From: Peptoniphilus_E sp964345555
Lineage (GTDB): Bacteria; Bacillota; Clostridia; Tissierellales; Peptoniphilaceae
DNA length: 34,767 nt
NCBI GenBank assembly: GCA_964345555.1
Contig: CAYFRD010000018.1
Span: 1-34,767 of the forward strand
Direction of reading: 5' to 3'
In this document: piece by piece, positions 7,939 to 15,731 of the stretch
How positions within the stretch are numbered: position 1 is the stretch's first letter
How the letters are laid out: each line of letters starts with the position of its first letter
Program-made: the position numbers and the translations under genes
The notes under the pieces: model-generated
What the model saw: only the letters and a program-made list of their open reading frames with translations
The model's database searches: none
Told to the model about the DNA's origin: nothing

Positions 7939-9243
7939 ATGACAGACCAATTATTTAAGAGATATTTAAAATATTCAAGTTTAAATATCCTGGGCATGAT
8001 GAGTATATCGGGATATATTTTAGCGGACACTTTTTTTATAGCAAAGGCATTGGGAGCAAATGGACTTGCGGCTCTTAATTTTTCCATATCCATAGTTTCA
8101 GTAGTCAACGCTTTCGGGTTGATGCTGGGCATAGGAGGAGGAGCAAATTATTCCATATACAAATCCAGAGGAAATATTGAAAAAGCTAACAAAGTGTTTA
8201 CCATAGCCATAAATATGTCCTTGGTAATTTCTTTTATAATATTTGTGTTAGGAATATTTTTTTCGAAAAATTTGGCTGCAATTTTAGGAGCTGAAGGAGA
8301 AATCCACGTAATGTCAAATATTTATATAAAGACCATAATGTTGTTTTCGCCCTTTTTTATTTTAAACAATGTGGTACTTTGTTTTGTAAGAAATGACGGA
8401 AATCCTAAATTGTCCATGATAGCCATGGTGGTGGGAAGTGTTGCAAATGTGATTTTGGATTATATATTTATGTTCCCTATGAAAATGGGAATGTTCGGAG
8501 CGGTTATTGCCACATCAATAGCACCGATAATTTCTCTGGGAATATTGAGCGTCCATTTCTTTAAAAAAGATACGACTTTGAAATTTTTGAAGGTAAAAAG
8601 AGATTTTTTCGATTTAAAAATAGTGCAACTGGGCATATCTTCATTTATTACGGAGATGGCATCAGCAGTCACTTTAATAGTATTCAACTTGATATTGCTC
8701 TATCAAGCCGGCAATTTGGGAGTTAGTGCCTATGCCATAATTGCAAATATAGCACTGGTGGTATTGTCCATTTACACGGGTATTTCTCAAGGTATGCAGC
8801 CCCTTACAAGTCATGAGTACGGTATCGGAAACAGGGGAAATGTCAAAAGGCTTTTGAAATACGGAATAATGTCGTCTGTTGTGGCGACGGCTATGATCTA
8901 CTTGTATTCTTTTTTTAATGCGGAATTTATAGTGGATATATTTAATGACAAATGCATTGAGGAAATCACAAAGCTTGCTGCTGAAGGTGTGAGAATTTAT
9001 TTTTTAGGTTTCTTTTTTGCGGGGATAAATATAGTAGTATCTGCATACTTGGCTTCTATTGAGAGAGCAAGAGCATCTTTTGTTATTTCAGTATTAAGAG
9101 GAGTCGTCATGATAGTACCGGTGGTACTTATAATGGGATACTTGCTTCAAACAAGGGGAGTGTGGATGGGATTTTTATTGACGGAGGTAATTATATTTTT
9201 TGTGTCCTATTACTTAATTAAGCTTACGGATAAAAATATTTAA
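7939..9243 (+). CDS. MATE family efflux transporter
   Basis: This is a membrane protein of 434 residues with about 12 hydrophobic segments and the two-fold repeated topology of the MATE (NorM/DinF-like) family, which exports drugs or metabolites in exchange for Na+ or H+. Family features include the early GYILADTFFIAKALGANGLA region (around 20-40), the SIVSVVNAFGLMLGIGGG segment, and the repeat-2 YAIIANIALVVLSIYTGISQGMQPL segment. ATG 7939 is preferred over TTG 7936 because AAGGAG (7926-7931) sits seven bases before it. The gene appears monocistronic behind its own leader. The substrate cannot be inferred. Confidence 0.93.
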   Translation: MTDQLFKRYLKYSSLNILGMMSISGYILADTFFIAKALGANGLAALNFSISIVSVVNAFGLMLGIGGGANYSIYKSRGNIEKANKVFTIAINMSLVISFIIFVLGIFFSKNLAAILGAEGEIHVMSNIYIKTIMLFSPFFILNNVVLCFVRNDGNPKLSMIAMVVGSVANVILDYIFMFPMKMGMFGAVIATSIAPIISLGILSVHFFKKDTTLKFLKVKRDFFDLKIVQLGISSFITEMASAVTLIVFNLILLYQAGNLGVSAYAIIANIALVVLSIYTGISQGMQPLTSHEYGIGNRGNVKRLLKYGIMSSVVATAMIYLYSFFNAEFIVDIFNDKCIEEITKLAAEGVRIYFLGFFFAGINIVVSAYLASIERARASFVISVLRGVVMIVPVVLIMGYLLQTRGVWMGFLLTEVIIFFVSYYLIKLTDKNI

Positions 9244-9366
9244 GAACTTGCTAAGATTATTAAATTTATATTTAAATTCATTTATTTATGAGTAAATTCA
9301 CTAAAAACAGTGTAGAATATAACAGTGCTGTGGATTTACGCTAAATTACACCTGAATATTGTTCGA

Positions 9367-9450
9367 AATGCAGTTGCATTCACAGTTTAAGAATGAGATA
9401 TTAAATTGTATTTTATAATATTGCATATTATAAAATAGTATGATATCATA
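9367..9450. repeat. Cluster of three perfect palindromes between MATE gene and carD
   Basis: Three separate dyads lie in 84 bases: AATGCA-GT-TGCATT (9367-9380), a 12-bp arm pair around TTGCA (9409-9420 with 9426-9437), and the uninterrupted 12-bp palindrome TATGATATCATA (9439-9450). None has a terminator-type T tail directly after a GC-rich stem. They could be transcription factor sites or RNA folds. Confidence 0.6.
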
Positions 9451-9455
9451 TTACA

Positions 9456-9484
9456 TTTACTTTTATTTTCTTTTTTGATATACT
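9456..9484 (+). promoter_or_regulatory. carD promoter
   Basis: TGATATACT (9476-9484) is an extended -10 (TGnTATACT), and TTTACT (9456-9461) lies 17 bases before its hexamer as a weak -35. The start would fall near 9491, with AGGAGG just before the carD ATG. Confidence 0.5.
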
Positions 9485-9501
9485 GTTAAATGGGTATATC
9501 A
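9476..9501. promoter_or_regulatory. Inverted repeat over the carD -10 box (candidate operator)
   Basis: TGATATAC (9476-9483) and GTATATCA (9494-9501) are perfect inverted 8-bp arms with a 10-bp spacer. The left arm overlaps the -10 box and the right arm follows the expected start site, the usual placement for a repressor operator. The binding protein is unknown. Confidence 0.45.
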
Positions 9502-9512
9502 GGAGGGATAGA

Positions 9513-9998
9513 ATGTATAATATAGGTGATAAAGTAGTATATCCGATGCACGGTGCAGGAGTTATAGTAGGAGTCGAAGATAAGAAGATTTTAGGCGAAA
9601 TCAGAAAATATTATATCCTAAAAATGCCTATAAAAGAAATGAAAGTAATGGTACCCGTAAGCAATGTCGAAGAAGTAGGAGTCAGAGAGATCCTCAGCAA
9701 GGAAGAGATGGACGAGGTTTTAGAAGTGTTATCAGGACATGACAAAGTTAAGATGCCTACAAACTGGAACAGAAGGTACAGATTTAACATGGACAGGATC
9801 AAAACCGGCGACATCAATGAGATAGCAGGAGTTGTCAGATTTTTAGAAAAGATCGACAAGGAAAAATCCCTTTCTACGGGAGAAAGAAAGATGCTATCAG
9901 GAGCAAAGCAGATAATAGTTTCAGAGATGATGCTCGTATACGATATGGGTTTCGAAGAAGTTACAGAGATGGTGGATTTTGCAATTTTAAATGAGTAA
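9513..9998 (+). CDS. carD: CarD/CdnL family RNA polymerase-binding regulator
   Basis: This protein has 161 residues. The N-terminal 60 or so residues (MYNIGDKVVYPMHGAGVIVG onward) form the CarD/TRCF RNA polymerase interaction domain. The C-terminal helical part contains NWNRRYRFNMDRIKTGD, including the Trp used by CarD to contact the upstream fork of the promoter bubble. The protein is expected to stabilise open complexes, especially at rRNA promoters, and to bind the RNA polymerase beta subunit. AGGAGG directly precedes the ATG. The gene is followed within 30 bases by yacL, a pairing common in Clostridia. Confidence 0.93.
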   Translation: MYNIGDKVVYPMHGAGVIVGVEDKKILGEIRKYYILKMPIKEMKVMVPVSNVEEVGVREILSKEEMDEVLEVLSGHDKVKMPTNWNRRYRFNMDRIKTGDINEIAGVVRFLEKIDKEKSLSTGERKMLSGAKQIIVSEMMLVYDMGFEEVTEMVDFAILNE

Positions 9999-10010
9999 GT
10001 TAAATTTAAG

Positions 10011-10028
10011 AAAGGAGGTTTTAGTATC
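10011..10028 (+). promoter_or_regulatory. Strong ribosome site with AUC start candidate for yacL
   Basis: AAAGGAGG (10011-10018) is a near-perfect ribosome site. Seven bases on, in frame with yacL, is ATC at 10026-10028. No ATG, GTG or TTG occurs in any frame at usable distance. The frame is open from here and codes for the expected first membrane span. Confidence 0.65.
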
Positions 10029-11129
10029 GAAAGAAATAAAAAAATAGTAAGAATTATTTTCAGATTCTTATTTACAATTATAGGAATAGGGCTAGGAGTT
10101 ATTTTCGCAACATTTTTTCGCAAATTGGATTTTGCGACAAATCTTGATTCGAAAATTATAACGGGAATTTCAGTATTAATAATTTCCGGGTTTGCACTCA
10201 TATTTTTTATTTTTTCTCCTAAGGCTTTAAGTTCTATTGAATCATTGCTAAAAAGGTGGGAGGAGGAATTAAGGGACAGATCCTTGACGGAAATCATCAT
10301 AGGCTCAATCGGCCTTATCATAGGACTGTTAATAGCTTTTTTACTATCCCAACCGCTCTACGCCATACCGATTCCGTACATAGGCTCAGCATTGACGGTA
10401 ATACTTTACGGTATGCTTGGTTACTTAGGTTTGACCATAGCATTGAAAAACAGAGAGGACGTCACCAGCAAAATCAAGGAAATAATGGGCGGTAACAGAG
10501 TGCAACCAAAGGAGAAACAAAAAGGAGTAAAGATCCAAGGAACTGCCAAGGTATTGGATACTTCGGTGATAATAGACGGGAGAATCAAAGAGATAACCAA
10601 GTCGGGATTTCTTGAAGGACCGCTTATTTTGCCGGTATTTGTGCTGGAAGAACTTCAACACATAGCCGACTCCTCTGACGGATTAAAGAGAAATCGCGGG
10701 AGGAGAGGCCTCGATATAATCAAAGAAATGCAGGATGATGCAGACAGTGAGATCATAGTATATGATGCGAAGTATGATGACATCAAGGAAGTAGATTCAA
10801 AACTTTTAGCACTTACAAAGGATCTGAAGGGCAAAATAGTAACCAACGACTACAATTTAAATAAAGTGGCAAAGGTTCAAAATATTCAGGTATTGAACAT
10901 AAATGAACTGGCAAACTCAGTAAAGCCTGTATATCTGCCTGGAGAAGAAATGAAAGTGGATATAGTAAAACAAGGGAAGGAACACAATCAAGGCTTAGGT
11001 TATTTAGATGATGGAACCATGATAGTGGTTGAACAGGGTAAAAACTATGTAGGTCAGACAATAAATGTTATTGTTACATCGGTTTTGCAGACCTCTGCCG
11101 GTAAGATGATTTTTGCAAGATTAACATAA
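10026..11129 (+). CDS. yacL: Membrane-anchored PIN/TRAM nuclease-like protein (YacL)
   Basis: Read from ATC 10026 the protein has 367 residues, matching the usual YacL length of about 365. It shows four N-terminal membrane spans (about 7-29, 44-65, 88-110, 115-135), a PIN domain starting at KVLDTSVIIDGRI with acidic residues including the Asp of LDTS, the VLEEL and RGRRGLD motifs and the TNDYNL segment, and a C-terminal TRAM domain (from GEEMKVDIV to the end), a likely RNA-binding fold. Family members are predicted ribonucleases; substrates are not established. Starting instead at TTG 10125 would remove the first span and has no ribosome site. It lies between carD and prfB. Confidence 0.88.
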   Translation: MERNKKIVRIIFRFLFTIIGIGLGVIFATFFRKLDFATNLDSKIITGISVLIISGFALIFFIFSPKALSSIESLLKRWEEELRDRSLTEIIIGSIGLIIGLLIAFLLSQPLYAIPIPYIGSALTVILYGMLGYLGLTIALKNREDVTSKIKEIMGGNRVQPKEKQKGVKIQGTAKVLDTSVIIDGRIKEITKSGFLEGPLILPVFVLEELQHIADSSDGLKRNRGRRGLDIIKEMQDDADSEIIVYDAKYDDIKEVDSKLLALTKDLKGKIVTNDYNLNKVAKVQNIQVLNINELANSVKPVYLPGEEMKVDIVKQGKEHNQGLGYLDDGTMIVVEQGKNYVGQTINVIVTSVLQTSAGKMIFARLT

Positions 11130-11138
11130 GGGGGAAAT

Positions 11139-12249
11139 ATGGAACAAAACATTTATATTGACAAGGAACGCTTAAATGAGGCGAAATCCTTAGTGGAAAG
11201 TCTTGGTGAATCTCTTTGACCTGGCAGGTCTTAGAGAAAAGGCAAAGGAATTGGAGCAGAAACAGTTGGAGCCCGGATTTTGGGATGATACAGAAAAAGC
11301 TCAAGCGGTTATCAAGGAACATAATCACTACAATTCAAGAATTGAAAAATACGACACATTAAATAAAAAAATATCCGATAGTGAAGATTTGATAGATCTA
11401 ATGGAGATTGAAGAAGATTTCTCTTTTTATGAGGATTTCAAAAAAGAAATTGACACAATTGAAAAATTGGCTCAGGAATTCAAACTTGAAACTCTTTTAA
11501 ACGGAGAATATGACAATAGTGATGCAATACTTTCCATTCATGCCGGAGCGGGAGGAACGGAAGCTCAAGACTGGGCCGGTATGCTTTTGAGAATGTATAC
11601 AAGATATGCCGAACAAAGAGGATTTAAGGTTGAAACTTTGGATCTTCAAAAGGAAGAAGAAGCAGGTATCAAGTCTGTAACTCTAATGATAAGCGGTGAC
11701 AATGCCTACGGATATTTAAAAGGGGAGAAAGGAGTTCACAGATTGGTCAGAATTTCTCCCTTTGATTCAAATAAAAGAAGGCATACATCATTTTCTTCTG
11801 TGGATGTTTATCCCGAATTTGATGCGGATATAGATATAGAGATTAAGGAAGAAGACATAAGAGTTGATACTTACAGATCCTCCGGTGCGGGGGGACAACA
11901 CGTCAACACCACTGACTCGGCAGTTAGAATCACTCACATACCCACGGGTATAGTAGTTCAATGTCAGAACGAGAGAAGCCAAATTCAAAACAGAGAAAAA
12001 GCAATGCAGATGCTAAAATCTAAATTGATAGCTTTGGCGGAAGAAGAGAAAAAAGAAAAGATAGAAGATTTGCAGGGAAATTATTCTCAAATTGCATGGG
12101 GTTCTCAAATAAGGTCCTATGTATTCCAACCCTACACCATGGTAAAAGACCACAGAACCAACACTGAAGTAGGAGATGTATCGAGAGTAATGGACGGAGA
12201 TTTAGATTCTTTCATAAATGATTATCTTCAGATGAAAGCGACAAAATGA
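11139..12249 (+). CDS. prfB: Peptide chain release factor 2, with programmed +1 frameshift
   Basis: Release factor 2 recognises UAA and UGA and triggers peptide release. The zero frame starts at ATG 11139 (GGGG ribosome site), codes 26 residues and meets TGA at 11217. A +1 shift on CTT continues into the long frame to 12249, giving 369 residues, the normal RF2 length. In that numbering the SPF anticodon-like tripeptide is at 206-208 and GGQ, the peptidyl-transferase-centre motif, at 251-253, both within one residue of E. coli RF2. A low RF2 level stalls at UGA and raises frameshifting, so the gene autoregulates. Confidence 0.96.
11204..11220 (+). promoter_or_regulatory. RF2 programmed +1 frameshift site
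   Basis: TCTCTTTGAC (11211-11220) contains the conserved CTT-TGA-C core: slippery Leu codon, in-frame UGA at 11217-11219, and the following C that weakens termination. A GGTGA element (11205-11209) upstream may act as the internal Shine-Dalgarno-like stimulator, although it is weaker than the AGGGGG of E. coli. Confidence 0.92.
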
Positions 12250-12259
12250 GGTGAATAAA

Positions 12260-12580
12260 ATGATACTTACAACCACATGCAAAATTGAAAATCGTGAAAT
12301 TTCCCAATATCTGGGACTGGTATTCGGAGAGTCGGTAAACGGAATCAATGTTATAAAGGACATAGGAGCAGGATTTAGAAATTTTGTCGGCGGAAGAAGT
12401 AAGGGATACGAAGATGAAATGCTGGAGGCAAGAAATGACTGCATAAATGAAATGGTGGAAAGAGCACAGAGAATGGGAGCAGATGCCATAGTTGGAATAG
12501 CCTTTGACTTTCAGGGTTTAGGGCAAGCAGGAAGTATGATTCTTCTTAACGTATCCGGGACAGCTGTTAAATTAAAATAA
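12260..12580 (+). CDS. YbjQ/UPF0145 family protein
   Basis: This 106-residue protein belongs to the YbjQ (UPF0145, formerly heavy-metal-binding-like) family. It shows the GLVFGESVNG strand, the conserved DIGAGFRNFVGGRSKGYEDE segment, helix RNDCINEMVERAQRMGADAIVGI and a final beta strand. Members form pentameric assemblies of unknown biochemical role. ATG 12260 is chosen because GAGGTGA (12248-12254) is its ribosome site; the GTG at 12251 lies within that site. It follows prfB by ten bases and is probably co-transcribed. Confidence 0.88.
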   Translation: MILTTTCKIENREISQYLGLVFGESVNGINVIKDIGAGFRNFVGGRSKGYEDEMLEARNDCINEMVERAQRMGADAIVGIAFDFQGLGQAGSMILLNVSGTAVKLK

Positions 12581-12591
12581 TACAATTTAAG

Positions 12592-12622
12592 AAAAGTGCA
12601 TTTTTATAAATGCGCTTTTTTT
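12592..12622 (+). terminator. Terminator between ybjQ-like gene and pyrF
   Basis: AAAAGTGCATTT pairs with AAATGCGCTTTT (one G-U), with a TTTTTTT tail. The pyrF ATG lies only 30 bases after the tail, with a ribosome site but no visible promoter in between, so the hairpin may attenuate pyrF-pyrE. Confidence 0.8.
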
Positions 12623-12651
12623 ATGAAATTATTTTCAATAGGAGAGGTAAA

Positions 12652-13350
12652 ATGAACAAAGGGACAATCATAGCTCTTGATTTCGATTCAAGAGATAAAA
12701 CTTTAGAATTTTTGGATAAATTTCAGGAGCAACTTTTTGTAAAGATAGGAATGGAGCTTTTCTACAAAGAAGGTCCTGAAATAATTAGAGAGATTAAATC
12801 CAGAAAACACAGAATATTTTTGGATTTAAAATTGCATGACATACCCAACACGGTAAAAAAAGCGACCTTATCCCTTTTGAATTTAGACGTGGACATGATC
12901 AACTACCATGCAGCAGGTGGAAGAGAAATGTTAAGTTCCGCACAAAGTTCAGCTTCTGAAAAAAAAGGTTTATTGACTTTGGGAGTGACCATGCTCACTT
13001 CCACATCGGAAGAAAGAATGCACGAGGATATTTTGATAGATAAAGATTATTCTTTGAGAGAAACCGTGATGAGCTATGCAAAAATGGCAAAGGAATGTGG
13101 ATTGAGCGGAGTTGTATGCTCTGCCTTGGAAGTACCTTCAATAAAAAAATCTCTGGGAGAAGATTTTCTTTGTGTAACGCCGGGTATAAGACCCTTAACC
13201 TATGCAAAGGACGACCAAAAAAGGATTGTAACGCCGGAAAGAGCAAGAGAACTGGGCTCGGATTTCATAGTAGTAGGTAGACCTATTACACAGTCGGAAG
13301 ATTCTGTAAGAGCATATAATGAAATAAATAGAGAATTTTTAGGAGAATAA
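12652..13350 (+). CDS. pyrF: Orotidine 5'-phosphate decarboxylase
   Basis: This 232-residue TIM-barrel enzyme decarboxylates OMP to UMP, the last step of de novo UMP synthesis. The catalytic motif DLKLHDIPNT gives Asp58, Lys60 and Asp63. ALDFDS at the N-terminus and VVGRPIT near the C-terminus (phosphate binding) are also typical. ATG 12652 is selected since AGGAGAGGT lies just upstream; an in-frame ATG at 12610 lies inside the terminator hairpin. It is followed by pyrE after two bases, so the two final UMP-pathway enzymes are coupled. Confidence 0.95.
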   Translation: MNKGTIIALDFDSRDKTLEFLDKFQEQLFVKIGMELFYKEGPEIIREIKSRKHRIFLDLKLHDIPNTVKKATLSLLNLDVDMINYHAAGGREMLSSAQSSASEKKGLLTLGVTMLTSTSEERMHEDILIDKDYSLRETVMSYAKMAKECGLSGVVCSALEVPSIKKSLGEDFLCVTPGIRPLTYAKDDQKRIVTPERARELGSDFIVVGRPITQSEDSVRAYNEINREFLGE

Positions 13351-13352
13351 TT

Positions 13353-13979
13353 ATGAAAGAAATTGCAAAGATACTTCTTGATATTGAAGCTGTAACCTTG
13401 TCACCTAAAGCGCCTTATACATGGGCATCGGGGATCAAGTCTCCCATATACTGCGACAACAGGCTTATCCTGTCCTATCCTGAAGAAAGGAAAGTAGTCG
13501 AAGAAGAATTTTCAAAGCTTATAATGGAAAAATTTCCTGAAGTACAATACATTATGGCAACTGCCACGGCGGGCATACCTCATGGGGCGATAATAGCCCA
13601 TAAGCTGAATTTACCCATGGGATTTGTGAGAGCTTCCAAGAAAGACCACGGCAAAAATAACAGAATAGAAGGCAAAAAAATTCAAGGGGCAAAGGTGGTT
13701 GTAGTGGAAGACCTCTTTTCAACAGGAGGTTCTTCAATTGAGGTATATAAAGCATTACAAGATGATGGATACGACGTGCTGGGAATAGTTTCCATATTCA
13801 CTTACAATTTAACAAAAGCTGAAGAAAATTTCACAAAAGAAAATATAGTTCATTACTCTCTTTCCGACTTTGATGAACTGGCTGAAGTTGCCATGGACAA
13901 AAACTATATTGAAAAGGACGAACTTGAAAAGATCAAGAGGTGGAAAAAAAATCCCGAAGATGAATCTTGGTTGAAATAA
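13353..13979 (+). CDS. pyrE: Orotate phosphoribosyltransferase
   Basis: This 208-residue type I phosphoribosyltransferase joins orotate to PRPP to form OMP, the substrate of the upstream pyrF product. The PRPP-binding motif VVVVEDLFSTGGSS lies at residues 115-128 with the paired acids Glu119-Asp120. The catalytic loop segment ASKKDHGKNNRIEG (94-107) supplies the usual lysines and His. The ribosome site lies within the end of pyrF. Other pyr genes are not in the window. Confidence 0.95.
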   Translation: MKEIAKILLDIEAVTLSPKAPYTWASGIKSPIYCDNRLILSYPEERKVVEEEFSKLIMEKFPEVQYIMATATAGIPHGAIIAHKLNLPMGFVRASKKDHGKNNRIEGKKIQGAKVVVVEDLFSTGGSSIEVYKALQDDGYDVLGIVSIFTYNLTKAEENFTKENIVHYSLSDFDELAEVAMDKNYIEKDELEKIKRWKKNPEDESWLK

Positions 13980-14003
13980 TATGTTTATTTTAAGTCAATT
14001 ATG

Positions 14004-14032
14004 TTGAAAACTCGCAATGAGTGTACTAAACT
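14004..14032 (+). promoter_or_regulatory. Promoter of ecfA1-ecfA2-ecfT-truA
   Basis: TTGAAA (14004-14009), a 17-base spacer and TAAACT (14027-14032) form a plausible housekeeping promoter 24 bases before the first ATG of the ECF operon. The -10 box has two mismatches. Confidence 0.5.
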
Positions 14033-14055
14033 ATGACTTGGAATAGAGGTAGACG

Positions 14056-14883
14056 ATGATAGAGATTAAAAATTTAAATTTTAAATACAATGAAGAGGAT
14101 GAGGATTTAGTTCTCAAAGATATAAACTTAAATATTAAAGAGGGTGAATTCGTCGCTGTGCTGGGACACAACGGCAGTGGCAAGTCTACCCTCGCAAAAC
14201 TTCTTAATGGACTGCTGTTACCGATTTCAGGAGATGTGCTTATAGATGGATTAAATACGAAGAACGAAGAAGAAATTTGGGACTTAAGAGCGAATACGGG
14301 CATGGTATTTCAAAATCCGGACAATCAAATAGTTGCCACTATTGTGGAAGAAGATGTAGCATTCGGTCCTGAAAATTTAGGAATAAAGTCCGATGAAATC
14401 AGAAGACGTGTAGATGATGCACTGGAATCCGTAAACATGAGTGAATACAAGAGAAGTGCTCCTCATATGCTATCAGGCGGACAAAAGCAAAGAGTTGCTA
14501 TAGCAGGCATTCTCGCCATGTCGCCCAAGTATATCATACTTGACGAACCAACTGCGATGCTGGACCCTGAGGGCAGAAAAGAAGTAATCAACACCATCAT
14601 GGATTTAAATAAAAATCAAAATAAAACCATCATTTTAATTACTCACTACATGGACGAGGCTGCGAAGGCGGACAAAATCATAGTCATGGAGAAGGGTGAA
14701 ATTGAAATGGAAGGCATTCCAAGAGAAATATTTTCTCAAGTAGACAAAATTAAAAAAATAGGGCTTGATGTTCCACAGGTCACGGAGCTTGCATGGGAAC
14801 TTTCAAAGGAAGGCTTTAATTTGGATTACAAAATTTTAAATGTGGATGAATTGGTAGGTGAAATATGGCAGCTATTGAAATAA
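14056..14883 (+). CDS. ecfA1: ECF transporter ATPase EcfA1
   Basis: This 275-residue ABC ATPase is one of the two energising subunits of energy-coupling factor transporters, which import vitamins and metals through exchangeable S components. Walker A GHNGSGKST is at 37-45, the Q-loop is in VFQNPDNQ, the signature LSGGQKQR begins at 139, and Walker B YIILDEPTAMLD has Asp163-Glu164. VFQNPDNQ and the DVAFGPENLG stretch are hallmarks of EcfA. The gene overlaps ecfA2 by 19 bases. No S component is encoded nearby, which fits a shared (group II) module. Confidence 0.95.
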   Translation: MIEIKNLNFKYNEEDEDLVLKDINLNIKEGEFVAVLGHNGSGKSTLAKLLNGLLLPISGDVLIDGLNTKNEEEIWDLRANTGMVFQNPDNQIVATIVEEDVAFGPENLGIKSDEIRRRVDDALESVNMSEYKRSAPHMLSGGQKQRVAIAGILAMSPKYIILDEPTAMLDPEGRKEVINTIMDLNKNQNKTIILITHYMDEAAKADKIIVMEKGEIEMEGIPREIFSQVDKIKKIGLDVPQVTELAWELSKEGFNLDYKILNVDELVGEIWQLLK

Positions 14884-15731
14884 AAAATTTAAGCCACATT
14901 TACGGAGAAGGAAGCACCTTTGAAAAAAAGGCGCTTGAAGATATAAATTTAATTATTGAAAAAGGAGAGTTCATAGGACTTATAGGCCATACCGGCTCCG
15001 GAAAGTCCACGCTCGTTCAACATCTCAACGGACTTATAAAGCCCACTTCGGGCACTATTTTAATAAATGGAGAAGATATTTCAAAAATGGGTGGAGATAT
15101 CAGGAAGTTAAGGCAAAAGGTAGGTCTTGTATTTCAGTATCCCGAATATCAACTTTTTGAGGAAACCATCGGAAAGGACATATCTTTCGGGCCCATAAAT
15201 CAAGGACTTAAAAGTGAAGACGTTTTGGAGAGAGTTAAAGATGCATTAGATGCGGTGGGACTTGACTTCGATCAATACTATGACAAATCACCCTTCGATC
15301 TGTCGGGCGGGCAAAAGAGAAGAGTCGCCATAGCGGGTGTACTGGCGATGCAACCTGAAGTTTTAGTTCTTGACGAGCCTACTGCAGGTCTTGATCCGGC
15401 GGGCAGAGATGAAATACTTGGCGAAATAAAGGAAATATACGAAAAAAGAGATATAACCATAATAGTTGTATCTCATTCCATGGAAGATATGGCTGATGTG
15501 GCGGAGCGACTTATCGTAATGAACAAAGGTAAGATTTATATGGATGATACACCTCGTAACATATTTGCCAGAGAAAAAGAACTTGTGGATATAGGACTGG
15601 GTATACCGCAGATCACAGGATTTATGAAAAGATTGAGAGCAAAAGGAATTGAGGTTTCTGAAAACTGCATTACTGTGGAGGAAGCTAAAATAGAGATGAT
15701 TTCTTTGCTAAGAGGTAAGAAAAATGTTTAA
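14865..15731 (+). CDS. ecfA2: ECF transporter ATPase EcfA2
   Basis: This 288-residue partner ABC ATPase forms the EcfA1-EcfA2 heterodimer. Walker A GHTGSGKST is at 41-49, the Q-loop is VFQYPEYQLFEETI, the signature is LSGGQKRR and Walker B is VLVLDEPTAGLDP. The N-terminal IYGEGSTFEKKALEDI insertion is typical of EcfA2. It starts within ecfA1 and its end overlaps ecfT by eight bases, so all three subunits are translationally coupled. Confidence 0.95.
   Translation: MAAIEIKNLSHIYGEGSTFEKKALEDINLIIEKGEFIGLIGHTGSGKSTLVQHLNGLIKPTSGTILINGEDISKMGGDIRKLRQKVGLVFQYPEYQLFEETIGKDISFGPINQGLKSEDVLERVKDALDAVGLDFDQYYDKSPFDLSGGQKRRVAIAGVLAMQPEVLVLDEPTAGLDPAGRDEILGEIKEIYEKRDITIIVVSHSMEDMADVAERLIVMNKGKIYMDDTPRNIFAREKELVDIGLGIPQITGFMKRLRAKGIEVSENCITVEEAKIEMISLLRGKKNV

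Noticed and set aside
9611..10321. Long minus-strand open frame across carD and yacL
   Set aside because: It runs antisense to two clearly recognised genes and has no family features of its own.
12610..12651. Upstream in-frame ATG extension of pyrF
   Set aside because: It lies in the terminator hairpin, has no ribosome site and would add 14 residues not found in PyrF proteins.
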